Of a stretch of DNA of 46,607 nt, positions 33,803 through 42,288 are shown piece after piece. The notes under the pieces are model-generated. The model was not told where the DNA came from. It saw only the letters and a program-made list of their open reading frames with translations, and did not search any database. Positions within the stretch are counted from its first letter, which is position 1. The number at the start of each line of letters is the position of its first letter. This DNA comes from Thermodesulfobacteriota bacterium (GTDB lineage Bacteria > Desulfobacterota > Desulfobulbia > Desulfobulbales > JBFMBH01): contig JBFMBH010000002.1 of the NCBI GenBank assembly GCA_040755095.1, forward strand, positions 1 through 46,607, read 5' to 3'. The translations under genes were made by a program, and so were the position numbers.

Positions 33803-34138
33803 CTAGACGCAGCCGGTGGGGCGGGGCAGGCCGGCGTAGCGGCAGGCCTGTTTGGCCGGGCCGCCGGCAAAGAGCTCGTAAAGGTAGCGGGTGGTGCCCT
33901 TTTCCGGCCCCAGCACGGTGCCGATCTCCTTGACCAGGGTCTTGATGATCGGGGCGATCTGGTACTTGCGGTAATAGTCCCGCAGGAAGTTGATCACCTC
34001 CCAGTGGGCATCGGTCAAGGTGATGCCGTCCTGGGCCGCCAGATGCCTGGCCAGGTCTTCACTCCAGTCACTGAGGTTGAGAATGAAGCCGTTGTCGTCA
34101 ACCTCGATCCTTTTCCCTTGGAATTCGATTGCTGGCAT
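33803..34138 (-). CDS. dsrC: DsrC sulfur-carrier protein
   Basis: The 111-aa protein belongs to the DsrC/TusE family (GFILNLSDWSEDLARHLAA, THAHWEVINFLRDYY-like segment, PIIKTLVKEIG). Both C-terminal cysteines of true DsrC are present, C99 and the penultimate C110, ten residues apart (ACRYAGLPRPTGCV). TusE-like proteins keep only the last one. In sulfite reducers DsrC carries sulfur as a trisulfide from DsrAB to a membrane complex. The ATG at 34138 has AGAGG 11 nt upstream. It is 47 nt downstream of the Ehr small-subunit gene, separated by a hairpin. No dsrAB or dsrMKJOP genes are in the window. Confidence 0.95.
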   Translation of the reverse strand: MPAIEFQGKRIEVDDNGFILNLSDWSEDLARHLAAQDGITLTDAHWEVINFLRDYYRKYQIAPIIKTLVKEIGTVLGPEKGTTRYLYELFAGGPAKQACRYAGLPRPTGCV

Positions 34139-34160
34139 AACGCGGTAAGCCTCTCCTCGC

Positions 34161-34183
34161 GGTGCTCCCGAACCGGGAGCACC
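34161..34183 (-). terminator. perfect 10-bp hairpin between the Ehr operon and dsrC
   Basis: GGTGCTCCCG and CGGGAGCACC pair exactly around a 3-nt loop. It lies 2 nt after the hyfI-like stop codon and 22 nt before dsrC. There is no U-run, so it may be a partial terminator, a processing or mRNA-stability site, and it would set the ratio of DsrC to the complex. Confidence 0.55.
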
Positions 34184-34185
34184 CT

Positions 34186-34695
34186 TCACCCCTCGATGGC
34201 CTGCAGGATGCCGGTGAGCAATGCCCAGGGGGTCGGTGGGCAGCCGGCGATGGCGACATCCACCGGGATGACCTGGTGGATGCCGCCGAGCGAGGCGTAG
34301 CCTCGGCCGAAGACGCCGCCATCCACACCGCAATCGCCCACCGCCACCACGAGCTTGGGGGACGGGGTGGCGTCGTAGGTGCGGCGGAGGGCGATCTCCA
34401 TGTTGTGCGCCACCGGGCCCGTCACCAGGAGCAGGTCGGCAAAGCGGGGCGAGGCGGTGAAATGGATGCCGAAGCGCTCGCAGTTGTAGATCGGGTTGTT
34501 CAGGGCGTGGATCTCCAGCTCGCAGCCGTTGCAGGAGCCGGCATCCACCTGCCGGATGGTGAGGCTGCCCCGGAAGCGCTTGCGGATCCTGGCCGTAAGC
34601 CGGCTGCCGATCTCCCGGATCTGGTCCCGGGCCTCAGGGATGAAAGGCTCCGTGACGATGCCGGTGCGCAGTATCTGTCTGGCGATCCTGATCAT
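34186..34695 (-). CDS. hyfI: Ehr/Hyf complex small subunit (NuoB/HyfI type)
   Basis: The 169-aa protein carries the 4Fe-4S proximal cluster ligands of NuoB-like subunits: C55 and C58 (GSCNGCELEI), C122 (VVAVGDCGVDGG) and C152 (IAGCPPTP). Its N-terminal extension has no extra ferredoxin domain. In [NiFe] hydrogenases this cluster sits next to the NiFe site, and in complex I next to the quinone site. Here the large subunit has no NiFe site. The ATG at 34695 overlaps the hyfG-like stop by 4 nt. Confidence 0.93.
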   Translation of the reverse strand: MIRIARQILRTGIVTEPFIPEARDQIREIGSRLTARIRKRFRGSLTIRQVDAGSCNGCELEIHALNNPIYNCERFGIHFTASPRFADLLLVTGPVAHNMEIALRRTYDATPSPKLVVAVGDCGVDGGVFGRGYASLGGIHQVIPVDVAIAGCPPTPWALLTGILQAIEG

Positions 34696-36272
34696 ACATC
34701 GTGTCCCGAGTACGACTGGTTGAAGCTCTTGTTGCACAGGGGGAAATCCGGGACGATGTTGCCCGGAATGGCCTGCTCCAGCCCGAGCCAGTTGACGCTG
34801 GACGGGTCCCGCACCATGACCCGGCTCACCTCCCCGGCCGGCCCTGACTGCAGCCAGCAGATGATCTCCCCCCGCCAGCCCTCCACCGCGGCAAAGCCGG
34901 CGCCATCGGGTCCCGGCCGGCCAACCGGCGCGGTGATCTCCCCGGCCGGCAGGTTGTCCAAGAGCCAGCGGATGATCCGGATCGACTCCCGGATCTCGTT
35001 GATCCGCACCCAGACCCGGGCATGGACATCGCCGGTGACCATGACCGGCACATTGAGCTCCAGGCTCTCGTACTGGTCGTAGGGCGGGAAGGGGTTGAAG
35101 ATCCGGCAGTCGAGGTTCATGCCGCTCGCCCGGGCCACGATACCCACCACACAGAGCTCCCGGGCCGTCTCCGGCAGGAGCACGCCGGTGTCCTTGACCC
35201 GGTCCTCCAGGGAGGGGCTTTCGTCGTAGATGACCACCAGCCGCTCGAACTCCCTGGCCAGGATGTCCAGCTCCGCCAGCATCTCCGCCCGGCCGGCGGC
35301 GTCGATATCCGCCGTCACCCCGCCGGGCTGTACCCGGTCCATGAGGAGGCGGTGGCCGAAGAGCTGGTGGTTGGTCCGCAGGAGCATCTCCTTGAGGCGC
35401 ATCATCTGGTAGAGCATGAAGGCGAAGGCGGCGTCGTTGGCGATGGCACCGATATCGCCCAGGTGGTTGGCGATCCGCTCCCTTTCCAGGAACAGGGCCC
35501 GCAGCCATTGGCTTCTGGGCGGCGGCTGGCAGGCGGTCATCGACTCCAGGGCCATGGCGTAGGCCAGGCTGTGGGCCACGGTGGTGTCGCCGGAGATCCG
35601 GGCCGCCAGCCGGCAGCCTTCCTGCCAGGAGAGGCCCTCGAAGCGCTTCTCGATGCCTTTGTGGACGTAGCCCAGCCTTTCTTCCAGGTTGATGATGCTC
35701 TCGCCCACCGCCTGGAAGCGGAAATGGCCCGGCTCGATGATGCCGGCATGCACCGGGCCCACCGGGATTTCGTAGACGCCCTCGCCCTCGGCCCTGGCCC
35801 AGGCGTATTCGCCGGGCACCCGGGGCAGGGGCCGGGAGGGGTCAAAGGATTTCCTGAGCGGCCAGGCGTCCGGCGGCCAGTCCTCGAACTTGATCCAGGG
35901 CCTGAGATCCGGGTGGCCGACCGGGGTTACGCCCATGAGGCTGTGGATCTGCCGCTCGAAGCGGTAGGCCGGCACAAACTTCCTGGTCAGGCTGGGGAAG
36001 GTGGGGTCTTCTGCCGGCGCCTCGGTCTTGACGATCAGGTACTCGGGCCCCCACCGGAAGCAGGCGTAGATCCCGTAGCCCCGGCCGAACGCCGTCTCGT
36101 CGGTCGCCCACTCGGCAGCGAGCAGGGCATAGGCCTTCTTGAGCAGCCGCGCCGCCTCGACGAACTTCTCCCGGGGCACCTGGCACAGCAGCACCGAAGC
36201 CGGGTGCTGGCTGGGGTCCAGGCGGATCTCGGCGTCCAGCGCCGTGGCGATGGCATCGTGCAGCAGGCTCAT
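34692..36272 (-). CDS. hyfG: Ehr/Hyf complex large subunit without NiFe ligands (HyfG-like)
   Basis: The 526-aa protein joins a NuoC-like N-terminal part (about 1-150) to a NuoD/hydrogenase large-subunit-like part, as in HycE and HyfG. The four NiFe cysteines are missing. The first motif, RxCGxC in hydrogenases, reads RISGDT (residues 225-230), followed by the conserved VAHS. The second, DPCxxC near the C-terminus, is replaced by PDFPLCNKSFNQS (C513 alone), and the chain ends 13 residues later with no peptide to remove. This is the hallmark of energy-converting hydrogenase-related (Ehr) complexes. I chose the ATG at 36272, which overlaps the hyfF-like stop by 4 nt. Confidence 0.93.
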   Translation of the reverse strand: MSLLHDAIATALDAEIRLDPSQHPASVLLCQVPREKFVEAARLLKKAYALLAAEWATDETAFGRGYGIYACFRWGPEYLIVKTEAPAEDPTFPSLTRKFVPAYRFERQIHSLMGVTPVGHPDLRPWIKFEDWPPDAWPLRKSFDPSRPLPRVPGEYAWARAEGEGVYEIPVGPVHAGIIEPGHFRFQAVGESIINLEERLGYVHKGIEKRFEGLSWQEGCRLAARISGDTTVAHSLAYAMALESMTACQPPPRSQWLRALFLERERIANHLGDIGAIANDAAFAFMLYQMMRLKEMLLRTNHQLFGHRLLMDRVQPGGVTADIDAAGRAEMLAELDILAREFERLVVIYDESPSLEDRVKDTGVLLPETARELCVVGIVARASGMNLDCRIFNPFPPYDQYESLELNVPVMVTGDVHARVWVRINEIRESIRIIRWLLDNLPAGEITAPVGRPGPDGAGFAAVEGWRGEIICWLQSGPAGEVSRVMVRDPSSVNWLGLEQAIPGNIVPDFPLCNKSFNQSYSGHDV

Positions 36273-37729
36273 TGCAGCAGTTCCACCGTGGCCTGGAGCC
36301 ACGCATTGAGGAAGTCCGGCATGGAGAAGCCGATGGCCAGGACGAGCACCATGTGCAGGAGCACCGGCAGATGGGCCGCGGTCACCGGCGCCTGATGGGA
36401 CGGGATCTCTCCGGAAACCATGGGCTGGACCTTGCGGAGCAGGGCGGCGAAGGCCACCCCGAGGCCGAGCAGCAGAAAGGGCGTCCAGAGCGGCGCATCC
36501 TTGATCGTCGCGGTCAGGATCAGAAACTCGCTGGTGAAGATGCCGAAAGGCGGCAGGCCGACAATGGCCATGACCCCGAACATCAGCCCCCAGCCCACCA
36601 GGGGGTTGCCCTTGAACAGCCCTTTGATCCGGTCCATCTCCTGGGTGCGGTGCATCTGCGCTGCATGGCCGACGGTGAAGAAGATCGACGACTTGGCCAG
36701 GCTGTGGACCAGCATGTGCAGGAGACCGCCGAAGGTGGCGATGGGGCCGCCCAGGCCGAAGGCAAAGGTGGCGATCCCCATGTGCTCGATGGAGGAATAG
36801 GAGAACATCCGCTTGATGTCCTTTTGCCGCAGCAGGGAGAAGGAGGCGACCAGGACGGAGAGGATGCCGAAGCCCATCATGATGTCACCGGCGTGATGGG
36901 TGTGGGTGGAGCCATCCACCAGCACCTTGCAGCGGACCAGGGCATAGAGGGCGATGTTGAGAAGAAGGCCCGAGAGCACCGCCGAGATGGGGGTGGGACC
37001 CTCGCTGTGGGCGTCCGGCAGCCAGTTGTGCAGGGGCGCCAGGCCCACCTTGGTGCCGTAGCCGACCATGAGGAAGACAAAGGCCAGGGAGAGCACGGTG
37101 GGCTCCAGGCTGCCGCTCACCCGGTAGAGGTTGGTCCAGAGCAGGGCCTCGCCCCCCTCTCCCAGGACCTTCTCCGCCGCGAAGTAGAGGAGCACCGTCC
37201 CGAACAGGGCCTGGGCGATGCCGACGCCGCAGAGAATGAAATACTTCCAGGCCGCCTCGATGGCAGTGGGGGTGCGGTACAGGGAGACGAGCAGCACGGT
37301 GGACAGGGTGGCCAGCTCCATGGCGATCCAGAGGATGCCGACGTTGTTGGTCAGAAGGCACAGGAGCATGGCGAAGATGAACATCTGGAACATGGCGTGG
37401 TAGAAGCGCATCCCCACCGAGCCGACCCGGCCGTGCTTCCGCTCCCGGCGCATGTACCGGCGGCTGAAGATGGCGGTGGTCATGGAGACGAAGGCGGTGA
37501 GCACGGCCAGATAGACGTTGAAGGCATCGACGAAGAAGAAGCGGCCGGCCGCCAGGATCGGGCCGGCGGCCCAGACCTCCCAGGCCAGGCCGAGCCCGGC
37601 GACAAAGGTGGCGGCGGAGCCGGCGATGTTGACCTCCGGCGCAAACCGCCGGTCGCCCACCAGGGCGAGAATGGCGGCGGCAAACAGGGGGACGCCGAGA
37701 AGCACCAGAAGTGCCATGCTGCTGTTCAC
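36269..37729 (-). CDS. hyfF: Ehr/Hyf antiporter-like membrane subunit (HyfF-like)
   Basis: The 486-aa protein is a multi-span member of the Mrp-antiporter/NuoL-M-N family. It has the conserved glutamate in VGILWIAMELATLSTVLLV, the lysine in VGYGTKVGLAPLHNWLPDAH, and the SYSSIEHMGIATFAFGLGG block. These charged residues form the ion path in complex I. It overlaps the hyfG-like gene by 4 nt. The GTG start at 37729 is 3 nt after the preceding stop. Confidence 0.94.
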   Translation of the reverse strand: MNSSMALLVLLGVPLFAAAILALVGDRRFAPEVNIAGSAATFVAGLGLAWEVWAAGPILAAGRFFFVDAFNVYLAVLTAFVSMTTAIFSRRYMRRERKHGRVGSVGMRFYHAMFQMFIFAMLLCLLTNNVGILWIAMELATLSTVLLVSLYRTPTAIEAAWKYFILCGVGIAQALFGTVLLYFAAEKVLGEGGEALLWTNLYRVSGSLEPTVLSLAFVFLMVGYGTKVGLAPLHNWLPDAHSEGPTPISAVLSGLLLNIALYALVRCKVLVDGSTHTHHAGDIMMGFGILSVLVASFSLLRQKDIKRMFSYSSIEHMGIATFAFGLGGPIATFGGLLHMLVHSLAKSSIFFTVGHAAQMHRTQEMDRIKGLFKGNPLVGWGLMFGVMAIVGLPPFGIFTSEFLILTATIKDAPLWTPFLLLGLGVAFAALLRKVQPMVSGEIPSHQAPVTAAHLPVLLHMVLVLAIGFSMPDFLNAWLQATVELLQ

Positions 37730-37732
37730 GGG

Positions 37733-38398
37733 TCAGTCCCCCTCTTTCAGTCTGGCCATCTGCTCGACATTGAGGCTGTCGAAGGCGGTATTGATCTGGA
37801 AAAAGAAGATGCCGAAGATGAAGGCGGCGATGAGGATATCCAGGGCCACCCCCAGCTCCACCACCAGGGGCATGCCGTAGGTGGCGCTGGTGGCGGCAAA
37901 GAACAGGCCGTTCTCCATGGCCAAAAAGCCGATGATCTGGCTCACCGCGTGCCGGCGGGTGATCATCATGAGAAGACCGATCATGACCGTGGCCATGGCC
38001 ACCGCCAGGGTCGAGCGGGTGATGAGGGTGGACAGCTCCCGCACCGGGGCCATGAGGTGGTACGAGAAGATGACCAGCGCGATGCCGATCAGCATGGTCA
38101 TGGGGATGTTGACGACGGTCTCCACCTCCTTGCGGATCCGCAACCGGTGGATGAGGACGTGGAGGATATAGGGCAGGAGGACCACCTTGAGCGCCAGGGT
38201 CAGCACCGAGGAGATGTAGAGGTGGTGCCGGTTCGCCACGTAGCCGACAATGGCGGTGTTCACCGACAGAAAGAGGCCCTGCCAGGTGAAGATGTGGATG
38301 AGCCCGTAGATCCGTTTCTGCACCAGCATGCCAAAGCCGGTGAGCAGCACGAGGGCGGCCAGGAAGCTGTTGGTCTGGGCGGCGAGAGCGGTGGTCAT
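37733..38398 (-). CDS. hyfE: Ehr/Hyf membrane subunit (HyfE-like)
   Basis: The 221-aa protein has six to seven hydrophobic spans and matches HyfE along its length (QKRIYGLIHIFTWQGLFLSV, GFLAMENGLFFAAT, VELGVALDILIAAFIFGIFF). The second half resembles NuoK (MENGLF), and the glutamates E in LAMENG and VELG would sit in the membrane. The start is 3 nt after the stop of the hyfC-like gene. Confidence 0.93.
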   Translation of the reverse strand: MTTALAAQTNSFLAALVLLTGFGMLVQKRIYGLIHIFTWQGLFLSVNTAIVGYVANRHHLYISSVLTLALKVVLLPYILHVLIHRLRIRKEVETVVNIPMTMLIGIALVIFSYHLMAPVRELSTLITRSTLAVAMATVMIGLLMMITRRHAVSQIIGFLAMENGLFFAATSATYGMPLVVELGVALDILIAAFIFGIFFFQINTAFDSLNVEQMARLKEGD

Positions 38399-38401
38399 GG
38401 G

Positions 38402-39346
38402 TCAGTCCAGGATGAAGAAGGAGATCATGCCCAGGGTGGCCAGGAGGAAGGCCGAGCCCAGGAACTCGGTCAGCCGGAAGAGCCGCATCTTGGCCAGCCC
38501 GGTCTCGATCCAGACGATGCCAATACCGGCCAGGCCGAGCTTGGCGAAGAGGATGCCGAAGGCTGCGGGCAGCGCCAGGAGGTGGCCTTCGGTGGCGATG
38601 CCCCAGGGCAGGAAAGCGGCGATCCCCATGGCAACAAAGAGGAAGAGCTTCATCATCCCGGCCCATTCGATGAGGGCGAGGTGGCGGCCCGAATATTCCA
38701 GGATCATCGCCTCGTGCACCATGGTCAGCTCCAGATGGGTGGCCGGGTTGTCCACCGGGATCCGGCCTGTCTCGGCCAGAGCGATCATCACGAAGGCGAG
38801 CAGGGCAAAGGCCAGGGAAGGCCGGACCACCGTCTCGCCACTGGTGATGACCATGACGATCTGGGCCAGGGAGGTGGAGCGGTTGGTGAGGGAGACGGTG
38901 AAGATCGCCATCAGCATGGCCGGCTCGGCCAGGGAGGCGATCATCATCTCCCGGCTGGCGCCCATGCCTCCGAAGGCGGTGCCGATATCCATGCCGGCCA
39001 GGGCGGTGAAGAAACGGGCGATGGCAAAGAGTGCCACGATGACGATGATGTCCGCCGCCGGCGCCATGGGCAGGTCCACGGACAGGATCGGGATGATGCC
39101 GGCGCTCAGGACCGCGGTGCCGAACAGGAGGTACGGGGTGAAGCGGAAGATCCAGGAGGCGTTCTCCGCCAGCACCACGTCCTTGCCGATGAGCTTGGCG
39201 AGGTCCCGGTAGGGCTGGAAGAGGCTGGCCGAGGTGCGGCCCTGGGACCAGCACTTGAGCATGCGCACCCAGCCGACGAAGGCCGGCGCCAGCCCGACGA
39301 CGGCGGCAATCTGCAGCAGCTCGACCACAAAGGCAGAGGGCTTCAT
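38402..39346 (-). CDS. hyfC: Ehr/Hyf membrane subunit (HyfC/NuoH-like)
   Basis: The 314-aa protein has eight or so hydrophobic spans. Family marks are QPYRDLAKLIGKD in the first loop, GGMGASREMMIASLAEPAML and ETGRIPVDNPATHLELTMVHEAMILEYSG. The last is the acidic loop that links the cluster end of the complex to the ion channel in NuoH. The ATG at 39346 overlaps the hyfB-like stop by 4 nt. Confidence 0.95.
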   Translation of the reverse strand: MKPSAFVVELLQIAAVVGLAPAFVGWVRMLKCWSQGRTSASLFQPYRDLAKLIGKDVVLAENASWIFRFTPYLLFGTAVLSAGIIPILSVDLPMAPAADIIVIVALFAIARFFTALAGMDIGTAFGGMGASREMMIASLAEPAMLMAIFTVSLTNRSTSLAQIVMVITSGETVVRPSLAFALLAFVMIALAETGRIPVDNPATHLELTMVHEAMILEYSGRHLALIEWAGMMKLFLFVAMGIAAFLPWGIATEGHLLALPAAFGILFAKLGLAGIGIVWIETGLAKMRLFRLTEFLGSAFLLATLGMISFFILD

Positions 39347-41391
39347 CGCATGAACACCAGAAGGACCAGGATGGTGACAAAGGAGTAGATGAGATAGGCC
39401 TGGATCCGGCCCTGCTGGAGCCGCCCCACCTTGCGGGACAGCCAGAAGGACACCTCGACGATCGGCTTGTAGATCCAGCCCCAGACCCGGTCCCGGATGC
39501 GCAGCCGGTAGCGGATCCGCACCGGGAAGGCCTTGTGGCCGCTCTGCGGGGCGAGGATAGCCTGCTCCTTGATGTTGAACAGATAGCCGAAGATCCGCCG
39601 GATCGGCATGGCGAAGGAGGTGGCGTTGTACTGCATCCGGGCGGTGAGCTTCTCGAAGCCGCAATCCCAGATCGGCACCCGGTGGATGGCGCCGGGCTTC
39701 ACATGCAAAAGAAGATAGGCCGCCGAGACCACCACCAGGATGCCGCAAAAGACGATGCCGCCGGAATAGGAGGCCCGTTCGTACGAGACCGGGGTGAGCC
39801 ACATCCAGCCGTGCTCGCTGGCGGTGGCGGCCAGCCTGGCACCCACCAGCTGCTCGGCCAGGATGTCCATCCATTCGATGAACAGGGTGGGCATAACCCC
39901 CAGCCCCAGGCAGGAGAGGGCAGCCAGCAGCATGCCCAGCCGCATGGTCCAGCCGGCCTCCCGGATTTCGGTGGGTCGCCGGTGGCCCCGCCAGTGGCCG
40001 AGGAAGGTGACACCGAAGGCCTTGACGAAGCAGGCCGCTGCCAGGGCGCCGGTGAGCGCCAGGAGGGCAGCGCCCAGCGGGATCAGGAGCTTCATCACCT
40101 GGCTGGGCAGGGAGGGTGACAGCAGAAAGGCCTGGAAGGTGAGCCATTCGGAGACAAAGCCGTTCAAAGGCGGCAGGGCCGAGATGGAAACGCAGCCCAC
40201 CAGGAAGAGGGCGGCGGTCCAGGGCATCCGGTGGATAAGGCCGCCCATCTCCTCCATGTTCCGCTCTTCGGTGGCGTGGAGCACGGCACCGGCGCCCATG
40301 AACAGGAGCCCCTTGAACAGGGCATGGTTCATGGTGTGGTAGAGCCCGGCAATGAGCCCCAGGGCGGCCAGGAGCGGCAGCTGGAAGGAGGTGAAGATCA
40401 TGGCCAGGCCAAGACCGATGAGGATGATGCCGATGTTCTCCACCGAATGGTAGGCGAGCAGGCGCTTGAGATCATGCTGCATAAGGGCGTAGAGCACCCC
40501 CATGACCGCGGACAGGAGGCCGAAGACCAGCACCAGCGCTCCCCACCACCAGGGGAAGGTGCCGATGAGATCGAAGGTCACCCGGATGATGCCGTAGATG
40601 GCGGTCTTGAGCATCACACCGCTCATGAGGGCCGAGACATTGGACGGCGCCACCGGATGCGCCTCGGGGAGCCAGACATGGAGCGGCACCACGCCGGCCT
40701 TGGCGGCAAAGCCGAAAAAGGCCAGCAGGAACGCGGCGGTCGCCCATGGAACCGGAAAGGTGGCCTGCCGCATGGCGTCGAAGGTGTAGCCGACAAAGCT
40801 GCCGAAGCCGGCGGCGCAGCCGGCCAAAACGCCAAAGGCCAGCAGGATGGCGATGGCGCCCACGTGGGCCACGACCATATAAAGGAAGGCAGCCCGCCGG
40901 TTCTCGACCCGCTCGTTCTCGAACAGCACGAGAAAGTAGGAGGCGGCGGCCATGATCTCCCAGGAAACGAGGAAGAAGAGGGCATCGTCGGCCAGGACCA
41001 CCATGAACATCCCAGCCAGGAACAGACAGTAGAAGATGACCAGGCTGGTGATCGAGCGGCGGCCGAGATAGCCCCGGACATAGCCGATGGAGTAGAGGGA
41101 GACGAAGAAGGCCAAGAGGCCGACCACGGTCAGAAAGAAGCCGGCCAAGGGGTCGAGGCGCAAATGGAACGGCAAATCCGGCAGACCGATGGGGAGAACG
41201 ATCCGGCCGGTGGAGTTGGCGCCCACACTCCACACCCCGGCCGCGACCGCCAGCAGCGAGGCCAGCGCGCTGGTCAGGAAGGAGACCACGACCAGAACGG
41301 CTTGCCAGCGGCGCAGAATCGCTGCCAGCAGGCTGAAGACCAGGAGCAGCAGCACCGATGCTGCGGCGACGTTCACCGGGAGGACATTCAC
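39343..41391 (-). CDS. hyfB: Ehr/Hyf antiporter-like membrane subunit (HyfB-like)
   Basis: The 682-aa protein is the larger antiporter-like subunit. It has ALFFLVSWEIMAAASYFLVL with the channel glutamate, FFGFAAKAGVVPLHVWLPEAH with the lysine, HDLKRLLAYHSVENIGIILIG, and an extended C-terminal region (about 560-682) with more spans. The set here has two antiporter-like subunits (B and F) and lacks the third, HyfD. The start is a GTG at 41391 after AAGGTGA, 24 nt from the end of the regulator gene. Confidence 0.94.
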   Translation of the reverse strand: MNVLPVNVAAASVLLLLVFSLLAAILRRWQAVLVVVSFLTSALASLLAVAAGVWSVGANSTGRIVLPIGLPDLPFHLRLDPLAGFFLTVVGLLAFFVSLYSIGYVRGYLGRRSITSLVIFYCLFLAGMFMVVLADDALFFLVSWEIMAAASYFLVLFENERVENRRAAFLYMVVAHVGAIAILLAFGVLAGCAAGFGSFVGYTFDAMRQATFPVPWATAAFLLAFFGFAAKAGVVPLHVWLPEAHPVAPSNVSALMSGVMLKTAIYGIIRVTFDLIGTFPWWWGALVLVFGLLSAVMGVLYALMQHDLKRLLAYHSVENIGIILIGLGLAMIFTSFQLPLLAALGLIAGLYHTMNHALFKGLLFMGAGAVLHATEERNMEEMGGLIHRMPWTAALFLVGCVSISALPPLNGFVSEWLTFQAFLLSPSLPSQVMKLLIPLGAALLALTGALAAACFVKAFGVTFLGHWRGHRRPTEIREAGWTMRLGMLLAALSCLGLGVMPTLFIEWMDILAEQLVGARLAATASEHGWMWLTPVSYERASYSGGIVFCGILVVVSAAYLLLHVKPGAIHRVPIWDCGFEKLTARMQYNATSFAMPIRRIFGYLFNIKEQAILAPQSGHKAFPVRIRYRLRIRDRVWGWIYKPIVEVSFWLSRKVGRLQQGRIQAYLIYSFVTILVLLVFMR

Positions 41392-41415
41392 TGCCAGTCA
41401 CCTTGTTGGGAAGGT

Positions 41416-42084
41416 TCAGCTCCAGGGAAGCTGCCGGATGGCGGCGAGGATTTCTGTGCGGCTCGGCTGCTGGGCCAGGACCGCTTTGACCTGCGGATGG
41501 CGCAGGGCGAAGCCGAGGTGGGACAGGAGCGTCAGATGGGAGCGCAGGGTCGGTGAGATGGTGCAAAAGAGGGTGTGCACGGGTACGCCATCGATGGCGT
41601 GGAAGTCAACGGGGTGCTCCAGGAAAGAGAGGGCGACCAGAGGCTGGGTGACGTGGAGCACCGAGGGGTTGCGCACGTGGGGCACGGCAACGCCATTGCC
41701 CACACCGGTGGACGCCAACCGCTCCCGGGCGATGAGCAGCCGGGTGAGATACTCCCGGTCCACTGTCTCGGGCAGGGCGAGGTGCCGGACCACCTGGGCC
41801 AGGACGGCGTCCCGGCTGTCGCCCTCCACCCGGTAGTGGATGCCGCCCGCCTCCAGAGCCTCGGCGAGAGACGGCATGAGCGGCGGCGGCTCCTCCGGCT
41901 CGTCGAGCATCTCCGGCGCCACGTTGATGCGCTGCGATGTCGCCCATTCCAGGAGCTCCGCCCGGTTGAACCGGTACTGCTCGTGCACCCGATAGGCCGC
42001 CAGAACCCCCCGTTTGATCCAGCGGTAGATCGTCTTTTCGGACACCGCGAGCAGATTCGCGGCATCCTTGACCGAAAGATTCAC
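41416..42084 (-). CDS. HTH-EIIA regulator (DNA-binding domain fused to PTS IIA/PtsN-like domain)
   Basis: The 222-aa protein begins with an excisionase/MerR-type helix-turn-helix (SVKDAANLLAVSEKTIYRWI, VHEQYRFNRAELLEWA). It ends with an EIIA(Ntr)-like domain that has the phosphorylatable histidine H136 in GVAVPHVRNP. I chose the GTG at 42084: it matches the family's usual N-terminus, and the TTG at 42126 would fall on the predicted transcription start. It heads the Ehr operon, 24 nt before the hyfB-like gene, so it probably controls that operon in response to PTS phosphorylation state or another signal (inference). Confidence 0.88.
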   Translation of the reverse strand: MNLSVKDAANLLAVSEKTIYRWIKRGVLAAYRVHEQYRFNRAELLEWATSQRINVAPEMLDEPEEPPPLMPSLAEALEAGGIHYRVEGDSRDAVLAQVVRHLALPETVDREYLTRLLIARERLASTGVGNGVAVPHVRNPSVLHVTQPLVALSFLEHPVDFHAIDGVPVHTLFCTISPTLRSHLTLLSHLGFALRHPQVKAVLAQQPSRTEILAAIRQLPWS

Positions 42085-42132
42085 ATCTGCCCCCAGCGCC
42101 TGACATGTCTCCCTTCGTTTGGACAAACCGGG

Positions 42133-42161
42133 ACTCTACCCAGACAACGGACGGATGTCAA
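42133..42161 (-). promoter_or_regulatory. sigma-70 promoter of the regulator-Ehr operon
   Basis: On the minus strand a perfect TTGACA (42161-42156) is followed after exactly 17 bp by TAGAGT (42138-42133, 4 of 6). Transcription would start near 42126, leaving a leader of about 42 nt before the GTG at 42084. Confidence 0.6.
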
Positions 42162-42288
42162 TGGCAAACCCCCGTGCCGTCCAATGTCTGGAGCCAGGAA
42201 AGGGGGGCCGTGTCACCGCGGACCGGCGTTTGCCAATGCGGGCGCAGCCGGACGAAGCAGGGGGCGGAAAGCTCCCCGGGGGGAGGAG

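Noticed and set aside
33624-33806. 60-aa gene between ettA and dsrC
   Set aside because: No ribosome site, no conserved pattern, and glycine/proline-rich chance composition at its end.
36272-39388. 1038-aa open frame on the plus strand
   Set aside because: It runs antisense through the hyfG- to hyfC-like genes, is rich in G, H, Q, E and D, and has no domain. It is a by-product of high third-position G+C on the coding strand.
34186-41391. functional group 4 [NiFe] hydrogenase
   Set aside because: All NiFe-ligating cysteines are absent from the large subunit, and no maturation protease gene is present.
41606-42106. 166-aa minus-strand frame starting MSGAGG, with GGGAG upstream
   Set aside because: It has a better-looking ribosome site than the regulator gene, but the frame is arginine/glycine-rich and has none of the HTH or EIIA motifs found in the other frame.
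41416-42126. TTG start at 42126 for the HTH-EIIA gene
   Set aside because: It would coincide with the predicted transcription start, and the extra 14 residues are not part of the family's N-terminus.
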